Shown: positions 43,211-51,499 of the stretch, piece by piece | Layout: each line of letters begins with the position of its first letter | How positions within the stretch are numbered: position 1 is the first letter of the stretch | Source of the DNA: VAXT01 sp038040395 | Lineage (GTDB): Bacteria > Actinomycetota > Thermoleophilia > Gaiellales > Gaiellaceae | Direction of reading: 5' to 3' | NCBI GenBank assembly: GCA_038040395.1 | Contig: JBBPIJ010000009.1 | Coordinates: 37,915-101,914, forward strand | DNA: 64,000 nt | Position numbers and translations under genes: made by a program | Notes under the pieces: generated by a model | Database searches by the model: none | Told to the model about the DNA's origin: nothing | What the model saw: only the letters and a program-made list of their open reading frames with translations

Positions 43211-43915
43211 ATGGAAGCGATCCTCCTAGCCGGCGGCAAGGCCGAGCGGCTCGGCGATGCTGCTCAGGGTCGTCCGAAAGCCCTCGTCGCCGTCGCCGGC
43301 CGGCCGCTTGCCGCCTACCAGGTCGCGCTCCTCGCCTCGGCGGGCGTCGACCGCGTCCTCGTCAGCTGCGCGGCCGGCCAGGAAGGGCTCTTCGAGTCGG
43401 AGCTGGCAGGCCTCGGCCCGGAGATCGTGACCGTGCCCGAGCCCGAGCCGCTCGGGCGTGGGGGAGGGGCTCGTCTCGCGGCGCAGGCGCGCGAGGAAAG
43501 CGGGCCCGTCTACGTCCTGAACGGCGACGAGCTGATCCATCTCGACCTGTCCGCGCTCCTGGCGGCGCACATGGCCCGTGGCGCAGCGGCAACGCTCACC
43601 GTCGCTCCCCTTCCGACGGCCTTCGGCGTGGTCGAGCTCGACGAGGACGATCGGGTCAGCGGCTTCGACGAGTCGCCGAAGCTCCCGCATTGGGTGCACG
43701 CAGGCGTGGACGTCCTCGACGACGAGGCGATCGCGCGCCTTCCGGAGAAGGGCGACCACGAGCGGACCACCTTTCCTGAGCTCGCGGCCGAGGGGAAGCT
43801 CTACGCGTTCCGCCACGAGGGCGTCTGGCTGACTGTGAACACGCCCAAGGATCTCCGCGTAGCGGATGAGCACGTCCGGGCGAACCCGAACTGGCTCGCC
43901 GCTGCGGTGAAATGA
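43211..43915 (+). CDS. Sugar-1-phosphate nucleotidyltransferase
   Basis: 234 residues from the ATG at 43211. MEAILLAGGKAERLGDAAQGRPKALVAVAGRPLAAYQ is the nucleotide-binding signature with the Lys of PKAL; YVLNGDELIHLDLSALL carries the metal Asp, and FDESPKLPHWVHAGVDVLDDEAI the product-site block. It resembles short mannose-1-phosphate guanylyltransferase or glucose-1-phosphate thymidylyltransferase forms; the sugar is unknown. Confidence 0.85.
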   Translation: MEAILLAGGKAERLGDAAQGRPKALVAVAGRPLAAYQVALLASAGVDRVLVSCAAGQEGLFESELAGLGPEIVTVPEPEPLGRGGGARLAAQAREESGPVYVLNGDELIHLDLSALLAAHMARGAAATLTVAPLPTAFGVVELDEDDRVSGFDESPKLPHWVHAGVDVLDDEAIARLPEKGDHERTTFPELAAEGKLYAFRHEGVWLTVNTPKDLRVADEHVRANPNWLAAAVK

Positions 43916-44087
43916 GTCGGACTTTGGTTATCGCTCGCGTGTTCCTCGGGCGCCGCTGCGCGTGCGGGGCCGGAGGGCACAGTGTTCGACACACGGGCCC
44001 GGAGAGCACCGTGCGCGCAGCGGCGTCAGGCGGGGGCGGAGGGCGGCTCCGCCGCCCGGGAGCCGCCGCCGGCGAGGGGCGCGCGGC
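43916..44087. other. GC-rich structured intergenic region
   Basis: 172 bp without a convincing gene. CGCCGCTGCGCG (43951-43962) is inverted at 44014-44025 as CGCGCAGCGGCG, enclosing about 50 nt with the small palindrome GTGTTCGACAC. A second hairpin, GGGCGGCTCCGCCGCCC, lies at 44041-44057. Any transcript reading from the nucleotidyltransferase into the cupin gene would be strongly folded here. Confidence 0.6.
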
Positions 44088-44501
44088 GTGAGCGACCACT
44101 TGACGTCGCCGAACCTCGACGGCCTCGAGCCCTTCGCGGTCGAGCCGACGAAGGTCGAGAAGCCGTGGGGCTACGAGCTGATCTGGGCGCTGAGCGACGA
44201 CTACTGCGGAAAGATTCTCTTCGTGAAGGCCGGCGAGTCGCTGAGCCTCCAGTTCCACCGTCGCAAGGACGAGTCGTGGCTCGTGCATTCCGGCCGCGCG
44301 GAGCTGGAGATGGGGGAGCCGGGGAAGATTCCGAGCGCGGAGGTCGTCGGCGCCGGCGCGGCCTTCCGGATCCGCCCGGGGACGGTCCACCGCGTGAAGG
44401 CGCTCGAGGACACGACGATCATCGAGGTCTCGACCCCTCAGCTCGAGGACATCGTGCGCCTGGAAGACCGTTACGGGCGCGAGGGAACCGACAATCCTTG
44501 A
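44088..44501 (+). CDS. Cupin, mannose-6-phosphate isomerase type II-like
   Basis: 137 residues from the GTG at 44088; the frame upstream is the GC-rich structured region. VEKPWGYELIWALSDDYCGKILFVKAGESLSLQFHRRKDESWLV and PGTVHRVKALEDTTIIEVSTPQLEDIVRLEDRYGREG match the C-terminal cupin of type II phosphomannose isomerase/GDP-mannose pyrophosphorylase proteins, with the metal His residues. As a stand-alone cupin it may isomerise mannose-6-phosphate and fructose-6-phosphate for GDP-mannose supply. Confidence 0.85.
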   Translation: MSDHLTSPNLDGLEPFAVEPTKVEKPWGYELIWALSDDYCGKILFVKAGESLSLQFHRRKDESWLVHSGRAELEMGEPGKIPSAEVVGAGAAFRIRPGTVHRVKALEDTTIIEVSTPQLEDIVRLEDRYGREGTDNP

Positions 44502-44517
44502 CACGATTGTGTTAAGG
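44496..44517. promoter_or_regulatory. 22-bp near-palindrome, probable MerR operator
   Basis: CCTTGACACGATTGTGTTAAG plus G is symmetric except for one position pair; the core is TTGACAC-GATT-GTGTTAA. It ends 8 nt before the MerR-family ATG and overlaps the TAAGGT -10, so autoregulation is likely. Its core closely matches the palindrome at 3616-3633. Confidence 0.65.
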
Positions 44518-44518
44518 T
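44513..44518 (+). promoter_or_regulatory. -10 hexamer TAAGGT of the MerR-family gene
   Basis: TAAGGT ends 7 nt before the ATG at 44526 and overlaps the right half of the palindrome. Confidence 0.45.
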
Positions 44519-44525
44519 TGGGGAC

Positions 44526-44849
44526 ATGGACGGACTCCGGGTTGGCAAGGCTGCTGAGCGCACGGGCTGGTCGCCGCGAATGCTGCGGTACGTCGAGGCG
44601 CTGGGCCTCGTCGTGCCGGCGCGGACGCGCTCCGGGTACCGGGCGTACGGCCTGCGCGAGCTGAACCAGCTGCGTTCACTGAGCGACCTGCGCCACCGCT
44701 TCTCGGTCGAGATCGGCGACGTCGCCTTCGCAATTCGCCTCCGCCGCGAGCCCGGACTGAGAGCCGCGATCGAAACGTGGCTCCACGGCACGGGTATCGA
44801 CGCGCTCGACTGGGAGCAGCAAAAACACGAGCGGCTGCTGGCCGCATGA
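44526..44849 (+). CDS. MerR-family transcriptional regulator
   Basis: 107 residues. LRVGKAAERTGWSPRMLRYVEALGLVVPARTRSGYRAYGLRELNQLRSLSDLR is a full MerR winged helix-turn-helix with the RYYE-type motif as LRYVEALGL. There is hardly any ligand domain after the dimerisation helix, so it may sense nothing itself or act through DNA geometry. A near-palindrome directly upstream suggests autoregulation. ahcY follows after 37 nt with its own ribosome-binding site. Confidence 0.88.
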   Translation: MDGLRVGKAAERTGWSPRMLRYVEALGLVVPARTRSGYRAYGLRELNQLRSLSDLRHRFSVEIGDVAFAIRLRREPGLRAAIETWLHGTGIDALDWEQQKHERLLAA

Positions 44850-44886
44850 CGACTACACTCCGCCGACCCAAGGGAGAAGAGGACTG

Positions 44887-46155
44887 ATGGCCACGACGCG
44901 CAGACACGACGTCAAGGATCTCGGGCTCGCCGAAGAGGGCGTGCGCCGGATCGAATGGGCTGACCGCAACATGCCGGTGCTCGCCGCGATCCGGGAGCGG
45001 TTCGAGCGCGAGCAGCCGCTCGCCGGGTACCGGATTTCGGCCTGCCTGCATGTGACGACGGAGACGGCCAATCTCGCGCGCACGTTGAAGGCGGGAGGCG
45101 CCGACCTGGTCCTCTGTGCCTCCAACCCCCTCTCGACCCAGGACGAGACCGCTGCAGCCCTCGTCGAGGAGTACGACGTCTCCGTCTTCGCGATCAAGGG
45201 CGAGGACAACGACACGTACTACGCGCACATCGAGGCCGCCGTCGACCACAAGCCGCACATCACCATGGACGACGGGGCCGATGTAATCGGCGTCCTCCAC
45301 GCGCATCGACGGGAGCAGCTCGGCGACGTCATCGGCGGGACGGAGGAGACGACGACGGGCGTCATTCGCCTCAAGGCTCTCGAGCGCGACGGCGCGCTCG
45401 GCTTTCCGATCGTCGCAGTCAACGAGGCGAAGACGAAGCACCTCTTCGACAACCGCTATGGCACGGGCCAGTCGACGATCGACGGTGTCATTCGCGCGAC
45501 GAACAAGCTGCTCGCGGGGAGCAAGTTCGTGATCGCAGGCTACGGCTGGTGCGGTCGCGGTCTAGCCACCCGTGCGAAGGGCATGGGCTCGCACGTGATC
45601 ATCACCGAGGTCGACCCGCTGAAGGCGCTCGAAGCCGTCATGGACGGCTTCGAGGTGCTGACGATGGAGCGCGCCGCCGAGGTGGGAGACATCTTCGTGA
45701 CCGCCACCGGTGACAAGGGCGTCATCCGCGGAGAGCACATCGAGCGCATGAAGGACGGCGCGATCCTTGCCAACACCGGTCACTTCAACGTCGAGATCGA
45801 CATCCCCGCGCTCAAGTCGCTTGCGACCGAGACGCGCGAGGCACGGAACCTCGTCGACGAGTACATCCTCGAGGACGGACGTCGGATCTACCTGCTCGCC
45901 GACGGGCGCCTGGTCAACCTCGCTGTCGCGGAAGGGCACCCGGCCCAGGTGATGGACATGTCGTTTGCGAACCAGGCGCTCTCGGCGGAGTACATCGTCG
46001 AGAACGCGGCTTCGCTCGAGAAGAAGGTCTACGACGTGCCCGAGGACATCGACAAGGAGATCGCCCGCCTCAAGCTCGCGACGATGCACATCGACATCGA
46101 CACCCTCAGCGCCGAGCAGGAGAAATATCTGGCGTCGTGGGATGAAGGTACCTAG
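44887..46155 (+). CDS. ahcY: Adenosylhomocysteinase
   Basis: 422 residues. CLHVTTETANLARTLKAGGA, CASNPLSTQDETAAALVEEY, TMDDGADVIGVLH, EETTTGVIRLKALERDGALGFPIVAVNEAKTKHLFDNRYGTGQST, NAD-binding VIAGYGWCGRGLATRAKGMGSHV and ANTGHFNVEID are all present. It hydrolyses S-adenosylhomocysteine to adenosine and homocysteine, feeding methionine synthesis. AAGGGAGAAGAGGA upstream is the ribosome-binding site; no SAH riboswitch fits in the 37-nt gap. Confidence 0.96.
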   Translation: MATTRRHDVKDLGLAEEGVRRIEWADRNMPVLAAIRERFEREQPLAGYRISACLHVTTETANLARTLKAGGADLVLCASNPLSTQDETAAALVEEYDVSVFAIKGEDNDTYYAHIEAAVDHKPHITMDDGADVIGVLHAHRREQLGDVIGGTEETTTGVIRLKALERDGALGFPIVAVNEAKTKHLFDNRYGTGQSTIDGVIRATNKLLAGSKFVIAGYGWCGRGLATRAKGMGSHVIITEVDPLKALEAVMDGFEVLTMERAAEVGDIFVTATGDKGVIRGEHIERMKDGAILANTGHFNVEIDIPALKSLATETREARNLVDEYILEDGRRIYLLADGRLVNLAVAEGHPAQVMDMSFANQALSAEYIVENAASLEKKVYDVPEDIDKEIARLKLATMHIDIDTLSAEQEKYLASWDEGT

Positions 46156-46158
46156 GCA

Positions 46159-46920
46159 CTGAAGGCGCTCATACTTGCCGCGGGGTACGCAACGCGGCTC
46201 AGCCCGCTCACCGACTCGATCCCGAAGATGCTCCTGCCGCTCGCGGAGCGGCCGATGCTCGACTACCTGCTCGACCGGATCCGCGAGGTTGAGGAGATCG
46301 ATGAGATCCACCTCGTCACGAACTCGCGGTTCGCTCCGGCGTTCGAGGAGTGGGCTCCGGACGACATGATCGTCCACGACGACGGGACGACCTCGAACGA
46401 CGACCGGCTCGGAGCCATCGGCGACGTCGCGTTCGCGATCGAACAGGGCGGGCTCGCGGGCGACGACCTATTGGTGGTTGCGGGCGACAACCTCGTCGGC
46501 TACTCGCTACCGGACTTCGTCGAGTTCTGGCGCAGGAAGGGCGGGAGCGCGATCGCAGTGAACGAGTTGCCCGACCGCGAGCTGCTCCGGAACTACGGGG
46601 TCGTCGAGCTCGACGACAGCGACCGCGTCGTGGGCTTCGAGGAGAAGCCGGCCGAGCCGCGCAGCAACCTGGCGGCGACGGCGGCCTACCTCTACCAGGG
46701 CGAAGACCTGGAGCTGCTCCCGCGCTACCTCGAGGACGGAAATCCGCCGGACGCGCCGGGTAACTTCGCGGCTTGGCTGCACACGCGGGCGCCGGTGCAC
46801 GGCTACCGCGTCTCGGGTGAGTGGCATGACGTCGGCGACCTCGGGCAGCTTCTTGCCGCGGACAACCTCCTGCGTGAGCAAGCGGGCCTGCCCCAGCGCA
46901 CCGAATATTCGCTCGACTAG
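46159..46920 (+). CDS. Sugar nucleotidyltransferase (RmlA/GlmU-like), apparent CTG start
   Basis: 253 residues if translation begins at the CTG at 46159. The nucleotide-binding block KALILAAGYATRLSPLTDSIPKMLLPLAERP requires the frame to begin there; the frame is closed by the in-frame ahcY stop just two codons upstream (TAG GCA CTG), leaving no ATG, GTG or TTG. The first ATG (46228) would delete the active-site loop. LLVVAGDNLVGYSL holds the metal Asp, and VVGFEEKPAEPRSNLAATAAYLYQ the sugar site. It likely makes an NDP-sugar for surface glycans. Confidence 0.82.
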   Translation: MKALILAAGYATRLSPLTDSIPKMLLPLAERPMLDYLLDRIREVEEIDEIHLVTNSRFAPAFEEWAPDDMIVHDDGTTSNDDRLGAIGDVAFAIEQGGLAGDDLLVVAGDNLVGYSLPDFVEFWRRKGGSAIAVNELPDRELLRNYGVVELDDSDRVVGFEEKPAEPRSNLAATAAYLYQGEDLELLPRYLEDGNPPDAPGNFAAWLHTRAPVHGYRVSGEWHDVGDLGQLLAADNLLREQAGLPQRTEYSLD

Positions 46921-46945
46921 CTCAGTTCCGCGACAAAGCCGAGCG

Positions 46946-46951
46946 TAAGGT
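46946..46951 (+). promoter_or_regulatory. -10 hexamer TAAGGT, leaderless ComF-family promoter
   Basis: TAAGGT ends 6 nt before the GTG at 46958. Confidence 0.45.
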
Positions 46952-46957
46952 GGCCGC

Positions 46958-47617
46958 GTGCTGCTCGACGTCGTGTTTCCGCGGCGGTGCGTGGTCTGCG
47001 GAGGGCCGGCCGAGGCGCTGTGCGAGACATGCCGGCCCCAGCTGCGCCGGCTCGGAGAGCCTCGCTGCGAGCGCTGCGGCGCGCCGACGGCGTGGCCCGT
47101 GGAACGCTGTCGCGAATGCGCGGGACGGCGGATCGCGTTCGCGACCGCGCGGGCAGCCGTCGCCTACGACGACGCGGCTCGTCGTCTGGTCGCCGCGTGG
47201 AAGGAGCGGGGCCTGCGGACGCTCGCGGTGCTGGCGGCCGAGCTCGTCGTCGAAGGCGTTCCGCGGCCACGTGCCTACACGCTCTCCTTCGTTCCGGCCG
47301 ACGACAACCGCCGCCTGAAACGGGGTCACAACCCAGCCGAGCGCCTCGCCGCCGAGCTCGGCCTCCGCTGGGCGCTTCCGGTCGTGCCGCTGCTCGAGCG
47401 CGCCACGGGCGTGCGCCCCCAGCGCGGGCTCCCGCTCGCGGCGCGGCGCCGAAACGTGCGCGGCGTCTTTCAGGCCACGGGCAAAGCGCCGAGGTCGCTT
47501 GTCCTCGTCGACGACGTCTACACGAGCGGTGCGACGGTCTCGGCGGCCGCCTCGGCGCTTCGCAAGGCCGGCGCTCGCCGGGTCGACGTCGTCACCTTCG
47601 CTCGAGCAGTCCGCTAG
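46958..47617 (+). CDS. ComF family phosphoribosyltransferase-like protein
   Basis: 219 residues. An N-terminal zinc-ribbon region has four CxxC-type pairs (RRCVVCGG, ALCETCRP, PRCERCGA, ERCRECAG), then the ComFC/GntX-type type I phosphoribosyltransferase domain with PRPP loop SLVLVDDVYTSGATVSAA. Homologues act in DNA uptake or as uncharacterised PRTases; the substrate is not known. hpf follows after 10 nt, the order ComF-hpf-secA being common in Gram-positives. Confidence 0.9.
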   Translation: MLLDVVFPRRCVVCGGPAEALCETCRPQLRRLGEPRCERCGAPTAWPVERCRECAGRRIAFATARAAVAYDDAARRLVAAWKERGLRTLAVLAAELVVEGVPRPRAYTLSFVPADDNRRLKRGHNPAERLAAELGLRWALPVVPLLERATGVRPQRGLPLAARRRNVRGVFQATGKAPRSLVLVDDVYTSGATVSAAASALRKAGARRVDVVTFARAVR

Positions 47618-47620
47618 ATT
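47615..47620 (+). promoter_or_regulatory. -10 hexamer TAGATT, leaderless hpf promoter
   Basis: TAGATT overlaps the stop codon of the ComF gene and ends 7 nt before the hpf ATG. Confidence 0.5.
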
Positions 47621-47627
47621 CGTCCCG

Positions 47628-48167
47628 ATGAATCTCCAGGTAAAGGGCCGGAACCTCGAGATCAGCGACCAGATCCGCGAGTACGCCGAGGAGAAGTTGA
47701 GCAAGCTCGACCGGCTCGTGAAGGATCCGACGCGGATCGAGCTCGAGCTCGCAGTCGAGAAGAACCCGTCCATCTCCGACAACCAGGTCGCCGAGGCGAC
47801 CGTCTGGACGAAGGGGCCTGTGCTGCGCGCACGCGAGACCTCCGCGGACATGAAGGCCTCGATCGACCAGCTCGTGAGCAAGCTCGAGCGGCAGGTCAAG
47901 CGCTACCGGGAGAAGCGGCGCCCGCGCAAGCACGACCGGCACGACGGCACAGCCGCGGAGCTCCCTCCGGTAGACGATCAGGACGAGGGCCCGGCGATCG
48001 TCAAGACGAAGCAGTTCGCCTTCAAGCCGATGACGCCGGAGGAAGGGGTCCTCCAGCTCGAGCTGATCGGCCACGACTTCTTCGTCTTCCGCAATGCGGA
48101 GTCCGAGGAGATCAACGTTGTCTACCGGCGGCGCGAAGGGGATTACGGGCTGATCGAGCCCGGCTAG
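47628..48167 (+). CDS. hpf: Ribosome hibernation promoting factor, long form
   Basis: 179 residues, the long HPF type. N-terminal S30AE domain (NLQVKGRNLEISDQIREYAEEKLSKLDRLV), a charged linker, and the C-terminal dimerisation domain (VKTKQFAFKPMTPEEGVLQLELIGHDFFVFRNAESEEINVVYRRREGDYGLIEP). It makes 100S ribosome dimers in stationary phase. The start is the ATG at 47628, as upstream in-frame sequence is the ComF gene. Confidence 0.96.
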   Translation: MNLQVKGRNLEISDQIREYAEEKLSKLDRLVKDPTRIELELAVEKNPSISDNQVAEATVWTKGPVLRARETSADMKASIDQLVSKLERQVKRYREKRRPRKHDRHDGTAAELPPVDDQDEGPAIVKTKQFAFKPMTPEEGVLQLELIGHDFFVFRNAESEEINVVYRRREGDYGLIEPG

Positions 48168-48757
48168 TGGGCTTCTTCCGCAGGGGCGAGCCGATTCACG
48201 AGAAGCTGGCGCGCGAGGGGGGCCTGGACTTCCCGCGCAGCCTGAACGAGGCGGCCGGACCGCCGCCGATCGATCCCCGCCATCCGATGTGGCGGATCGC
48301 CGGAATCCACGGCATCCCGCGCGTTCGGGAGTGGGACGCCGTCACGACCGCCGAGGCGCCTGAGCTTCCCGGTGACGAGACCGACTTCGTGGCGCTCGCG
48401 GACGGCACGATCTTTACGGACGACGACCTGCCCGACGAGGCGCTGACGCCGCTGGCCGACGCCCTCGAGAGCCTGCTGGAGGCGCCGTACCACGCGCTCG
48501 CCGTCCGGCAGGACGGTGACATCTGGAGCGTGGGCGCCATGCGGGTGACCGTCGTCGAGGTTCCGGAGGACGTCGCCGGGGACAAGATCGACCTGGTGGT
48601 CAACGACGGCGAGCGAACGATCCGCGTCGACGATGTCGAAACGAAGGTCGCGCTACCGAGCCTGGAGGAGTTCGCAGCCCAGCAATTCGGCTCGTTCGTG
48701 CTGGGCGCGAGCCGCCTGGACGACACGCTCTGGGAGGTCACGGTACTCCCGCTCTGA
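48167..48757 (+). CDS. Conserved-looking protein of unknown function between hpf and secA
   Basis: 196 residues; the GTG start shares one base with the hpf stop. It begins GFFRRGEPIHEKLAREGGL and is rich in Asp and Glu, with no membrane segment, so cytoplasmic. No catalytic motif is visible. Context suggests co-translation with hpf. I cannot assign a family. Confidence 0.75.
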   Translation: MGFFRRGEPIHEKLAREGGLDFPRSLNEAAGPPPIDPRHPMWRIAGIHGIPRVREWDAVTTAEAPELPGDETDFVALADGTIFTDDDLPDEALTPLADALESLLEAPYHALAVRQDGDIWSVGAMRVTVVEVPEDVAGDKIDLVVNDGERTIRVDDVETKVALPSLEEFAAQQFGSFVLGASRLDDTLWEVTVLPL

Positions 48758-48762
48758 GCCGA

Positions 48763-48768
48763 TACCCT
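48763..48768 (+). promoter_or_regulatory. -10 hexamer TACCCT, leaderless secA promoter
   Basis: TACCCT ends 7 nt before the secA ATG in the 18-nt gap. Confidence 0.5.
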
Positions 48769-48775
48769 AGAAACG

Positions 48776-51466
48776 ATGCCCAGCGACGACTACGGTAATT
48801 TCGAGAAGCTACTTCGCCTAGGCGAGGGGCGCCGCCTGAAGCGGCTTGCAAGCCAGGCCGCCCACATTACGACGCTCGAGCCCGACTTCGAGAACCTCTC
48901 CGACGAGGAGCTCCGCGGCAAGACCGCCGAGTTCAAGGAGCGCGTGGCCAAGGGCGAGACGCTCGAGGACATTCTCTTCGAGGCCTTCGCGACCGTCCGG
49001 GAAGCCGCTAAACGGGGACTGGGCCAGCGCCCATTTGACGTGCAGCTGATGGGCGGAATCGTCCTTCACGAGGGCGACATCGCGGAAATGAAGACGGGCG
49101 AAGGAAAGACGCTCGTCGCCACGATGCCGCTCTACCTCAACTCGCTGACAGGGCAGAACGTCCACCTCGTCACCGTCAACGACTATCTCGCCAAGCGAGA
49201 CCCGGAATGGATGAAGCCCGTGTATGACGCGCTGGGCGTTCGCGCCGGATTCATCCAGAACATGATGCCCTTCTCGGAGCGCAGAGAGGCATACGCGTCC
49301 GAGATCACCTACGGCACGAACGCCGAGTTCGGCTTCGACTACCTCCGGGACAACATGGCCGTCACTCTCGATGGGACCGTTCAGCGCGGCTACAGCTACG
49401 CGATCGTGGACGAGGTCGACTCGATCTTGATCGACGAGGCGAGGACGCCGCTCATCATCTCCGGCGAGCCGGAGACGGCGGCCAAGGTCTACTACGACTT
49501 CGCACGCATCGTGAAAGGACTGAACGGCCAGCCGAGCAAGCAAAAGGGCGAGGGCAAGGGAATGGACGAGACCGAGCTCTCCGGCGCCGACTACCTCTAC
49601 GACGAGAAGTTCAAGACCGTCTCACCGAGCCAGGCCGCGATCGACAAGGTCGAGCGCGCTCTCGGGATCGAGAACATGTACGACGCGCGCAACATGCAGA
49701 TGGTCAACCACCTGACGCAGGCGCTGAAGGCGCAGTCGCTCTTCCAGCGCGACGTCGACTACGTCATCGACGACGGCGAGGTCAAGATCGTCGACGAGTT
49801 CACGGGCCGCATCATGGAAGGCCGCCGCTGGTCGGAGGGGCTCCACCAGGCGGTCGAGGCCAAGGAGGGCGTCGCCATCCAGGAGGAGAACGTCACGATG
49901 GCGACGATCACGCTCCAGAACTACTTCCGCCTCTACGAGAAGCTCGCGGGCATGACCGGTACCGCGAAGACCGAGGAGAAGGAGTTCGTCGAGATCTACA
50001 ACCTGCACGTCGCCCAGATCCCGACGAACGTCGACGTCGCCCGCGACGACAAGAACGACTACATCTTCAAGACGAAAGAAGCGAAGTACAACGCCGTCAT
50101 CGAGGACATCAAGGAGCGTCACGAGAAGGGCCAGCCCGTTCTCGTCGGCACGATCTCGGTCGAGGTCTCCGAGCACCTCTCGCAGCTCCTGACGCGGTCG
50201 GGCATCCCGCACAACGTCCTCAACGCGAAGGCTCACGAGCGGGAGGCCGAGATCATCAAGGACGCCGGCCAGACGGGCGCGGTCACGATCGCGACGAACA
50301 TGGCGGGCCGCGGCGTCGACATCAAGCTCGCGGAGGGGATCACCGATCTCGGCGGGCTCTACGTGCTCGGCACCGAGCGCCACGAGGCGCGGCGCATCGA
50401 CAACCAGCTGCGCGGCCGCTCGGGCCGTCAGGGCGACCCCGGCGAGTCGCGGTTCTACCTCTCCGGGCAGGACGACCTCGTGCGCCTCTTCGCGGGCGAC
50501 CGGATCCACGGGATCATGGAGCGCTTCAAGGTGCCGGACGACCAGCCGATGGAGTCGGGCCTCCTCTCGAAGCAGGTCGAGAACGCGCAGAAGAAGGTCG
50601 AGGAGCAGAACTTCGTCTCGCGCAAGAACGTTCTCAAGTACGACGACGTCCTGAACACCCAGCGCGAGGTGATCTACGCGCAGCGCCGGCAAGTGCTGGA
50701 GGGCGCGGATCTCTCGGACGAGATCAAGGCCTGGAGCGACGAGGTGCTCGAACGGCTCGTCGCGCTGCACACCGAGGGCGAGGACCCCGAGGAGTGGGAT
50801 CTCGAGGGGCTCGTGCAGGCGTTCAACACCTTCTCCGACGCGGACTTCACCGTCGACGAGCTGAAGGAGGACCTCGACGAGATCAGCCGCGAGGCGCTGA
50901 TCGAGGACTTCAAGGACGAGGCGCTGGAGCTCTACGCCGAGAAGGAGAAGCTCTGGGGCGCGGAGGTCGCCCGCGACGTCGAGCGCTTCATCGTGCTGGA
51001 AGTCGTCGATACCCGCTGGCGCGAGCACCTGGAGAACATGGACTACCTCCGCGAGGGCGTCCACCTGCGCTCGTTCGCCCAGAAGGATCCGCTGGTCGAG
51101 TACCGCTCCGAGGGCCACGGGATGTTCCAGGAGCTCGGGCTCCTGATCCGCGAAGAGGTGCTCATGCTCCTGTTCCACGCGCAGATCGAGCCTCACGACG
51201 CGGAGGAGCTGACCCATTCGCAGAATGCCGACGGCGGCTTTGCGTACGAGCACGAGTCGCTGGCCGGGGCGGATGCGATCGCTGCGGCGGGTTACGGGGG
51301 TGAGCCGGTCGGCGCAATCAGCGCAGGCGTCAGCACGGGCGCCTTCGGCGGCGGCGGCGCGGTCGCAACCCAGCAGCGAGTGACTGCCGATCACGAGAAG
51401 GTCGGGCGTAACGACCCCTGTTGGTGCGGCTCCGGCAAGAAGTTCAAGAAGTGCCACGGCGCGTAG
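48776..51466 (+). CDS. secA: Preprotein translocase ATPase SecA
   Basis: 896 residues. Walker A MKTGEGKTLVA near residue 108, DEVDSILIDEARTPLIISG, TNMAGRGVDIKL, ERHEARRIDNQLRGRSGRQGDPGESRFYLS, and the C-terminal zinc-binding CWCGSGKKFKKCHG that contacts SecB or lipids. It drives export through SecYEG. It is the only SecA in the window, so whether this is SecA1 of a two-SecA organism cannot be told. Confidence 0.98.
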   Translation: MPSDDYGNFEKLLRLGEGRRLKRLASQAAHITTLEPDFENLSDEELRGKTAEFKERVAKGETLEDILFEAFATVREAAKRGLGQRPFDVQLMGGIVLHEGDIAEMKTGEGKTLVATMPLYLNSLTGQNVHLVTVNDYLAKRDPEWMKPVYDALGVRAGFIQNMMPFSERREAYASEITYGTNAEFGFDYLRDNMAVTLDGTVQRGYSYAIVDEVDSILIDEARTPLIISGEPETAAKVYYDFARIVKGLNGQPSKQKGEGKGMDETELSGADYLYDEKFKTVSPSQAAIDKVERALGIENMYDARNMQMVNHLTQALKAQSLFQRDVDYVIDDGEVKIVDEFTGRIMEGRRWSEGLHQAVEAKEGVAIQEENVTMATITLQNYFRLYEKLAGMTGTAKTEEKEFVEIYNLHVAQIPTNVDVARDDKNDYIFKTKEAKYNAVIEDIKERHEKGQPVLVGTISVEVSEHLSQLLTRSGIPHNVLNAKAHEREAEIIKDAGQTGAVTIATNMAGRGVDIKLAEGITDLGGLYVLGTERHEARRIDNQLRGRSGRQGDPGESRFYLSGQDDLVRLFAGDRIHGIMERFKVPDDQPMESGLLSKQVENAQKKVEEQNFVSRKNVLKYDDVLNTQREVIYAQRRQVLEGADLSDEIKAWSDEVLERLVALHTEGEDPEEWDLEGLVQAFNTFSDADFTVDELKEDLDEISREALIEDFKDEALELYAEKEKLWGAEVARDVERFIVLEVVDTRWREHLENMDYLREGVHLRSFAQKDPLVEYRSEGHGMFQELGLLIREEVLMLLFHAQIEPHDAEELTHSQNADGGFAYEHESLAGADAIAAAGYGGEPVGAISAGVSTGAFGGGGAVATQQRVTADHEKVGRNDPCWCGSGKKFKKCHGA

Positions 51467-51499
51467 GCATCTCGCTGAACAACTAAGAAACGCCGTCGC

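Noticed and set aside
44850..44886. SAM or SAH riboswitch before ahcY
   Set aside because: The gap is only 37 nt and is mostly a ribosome-binding site; no room for the aptamer.
49622..51457. 611-codon minus-strand open frame opposite secA
   Set aside because: It is the antisense shadow of secA, made of Asp/Leu/Val/Arg-rich low-complexity sequence with no motif; secA is unequivocal.
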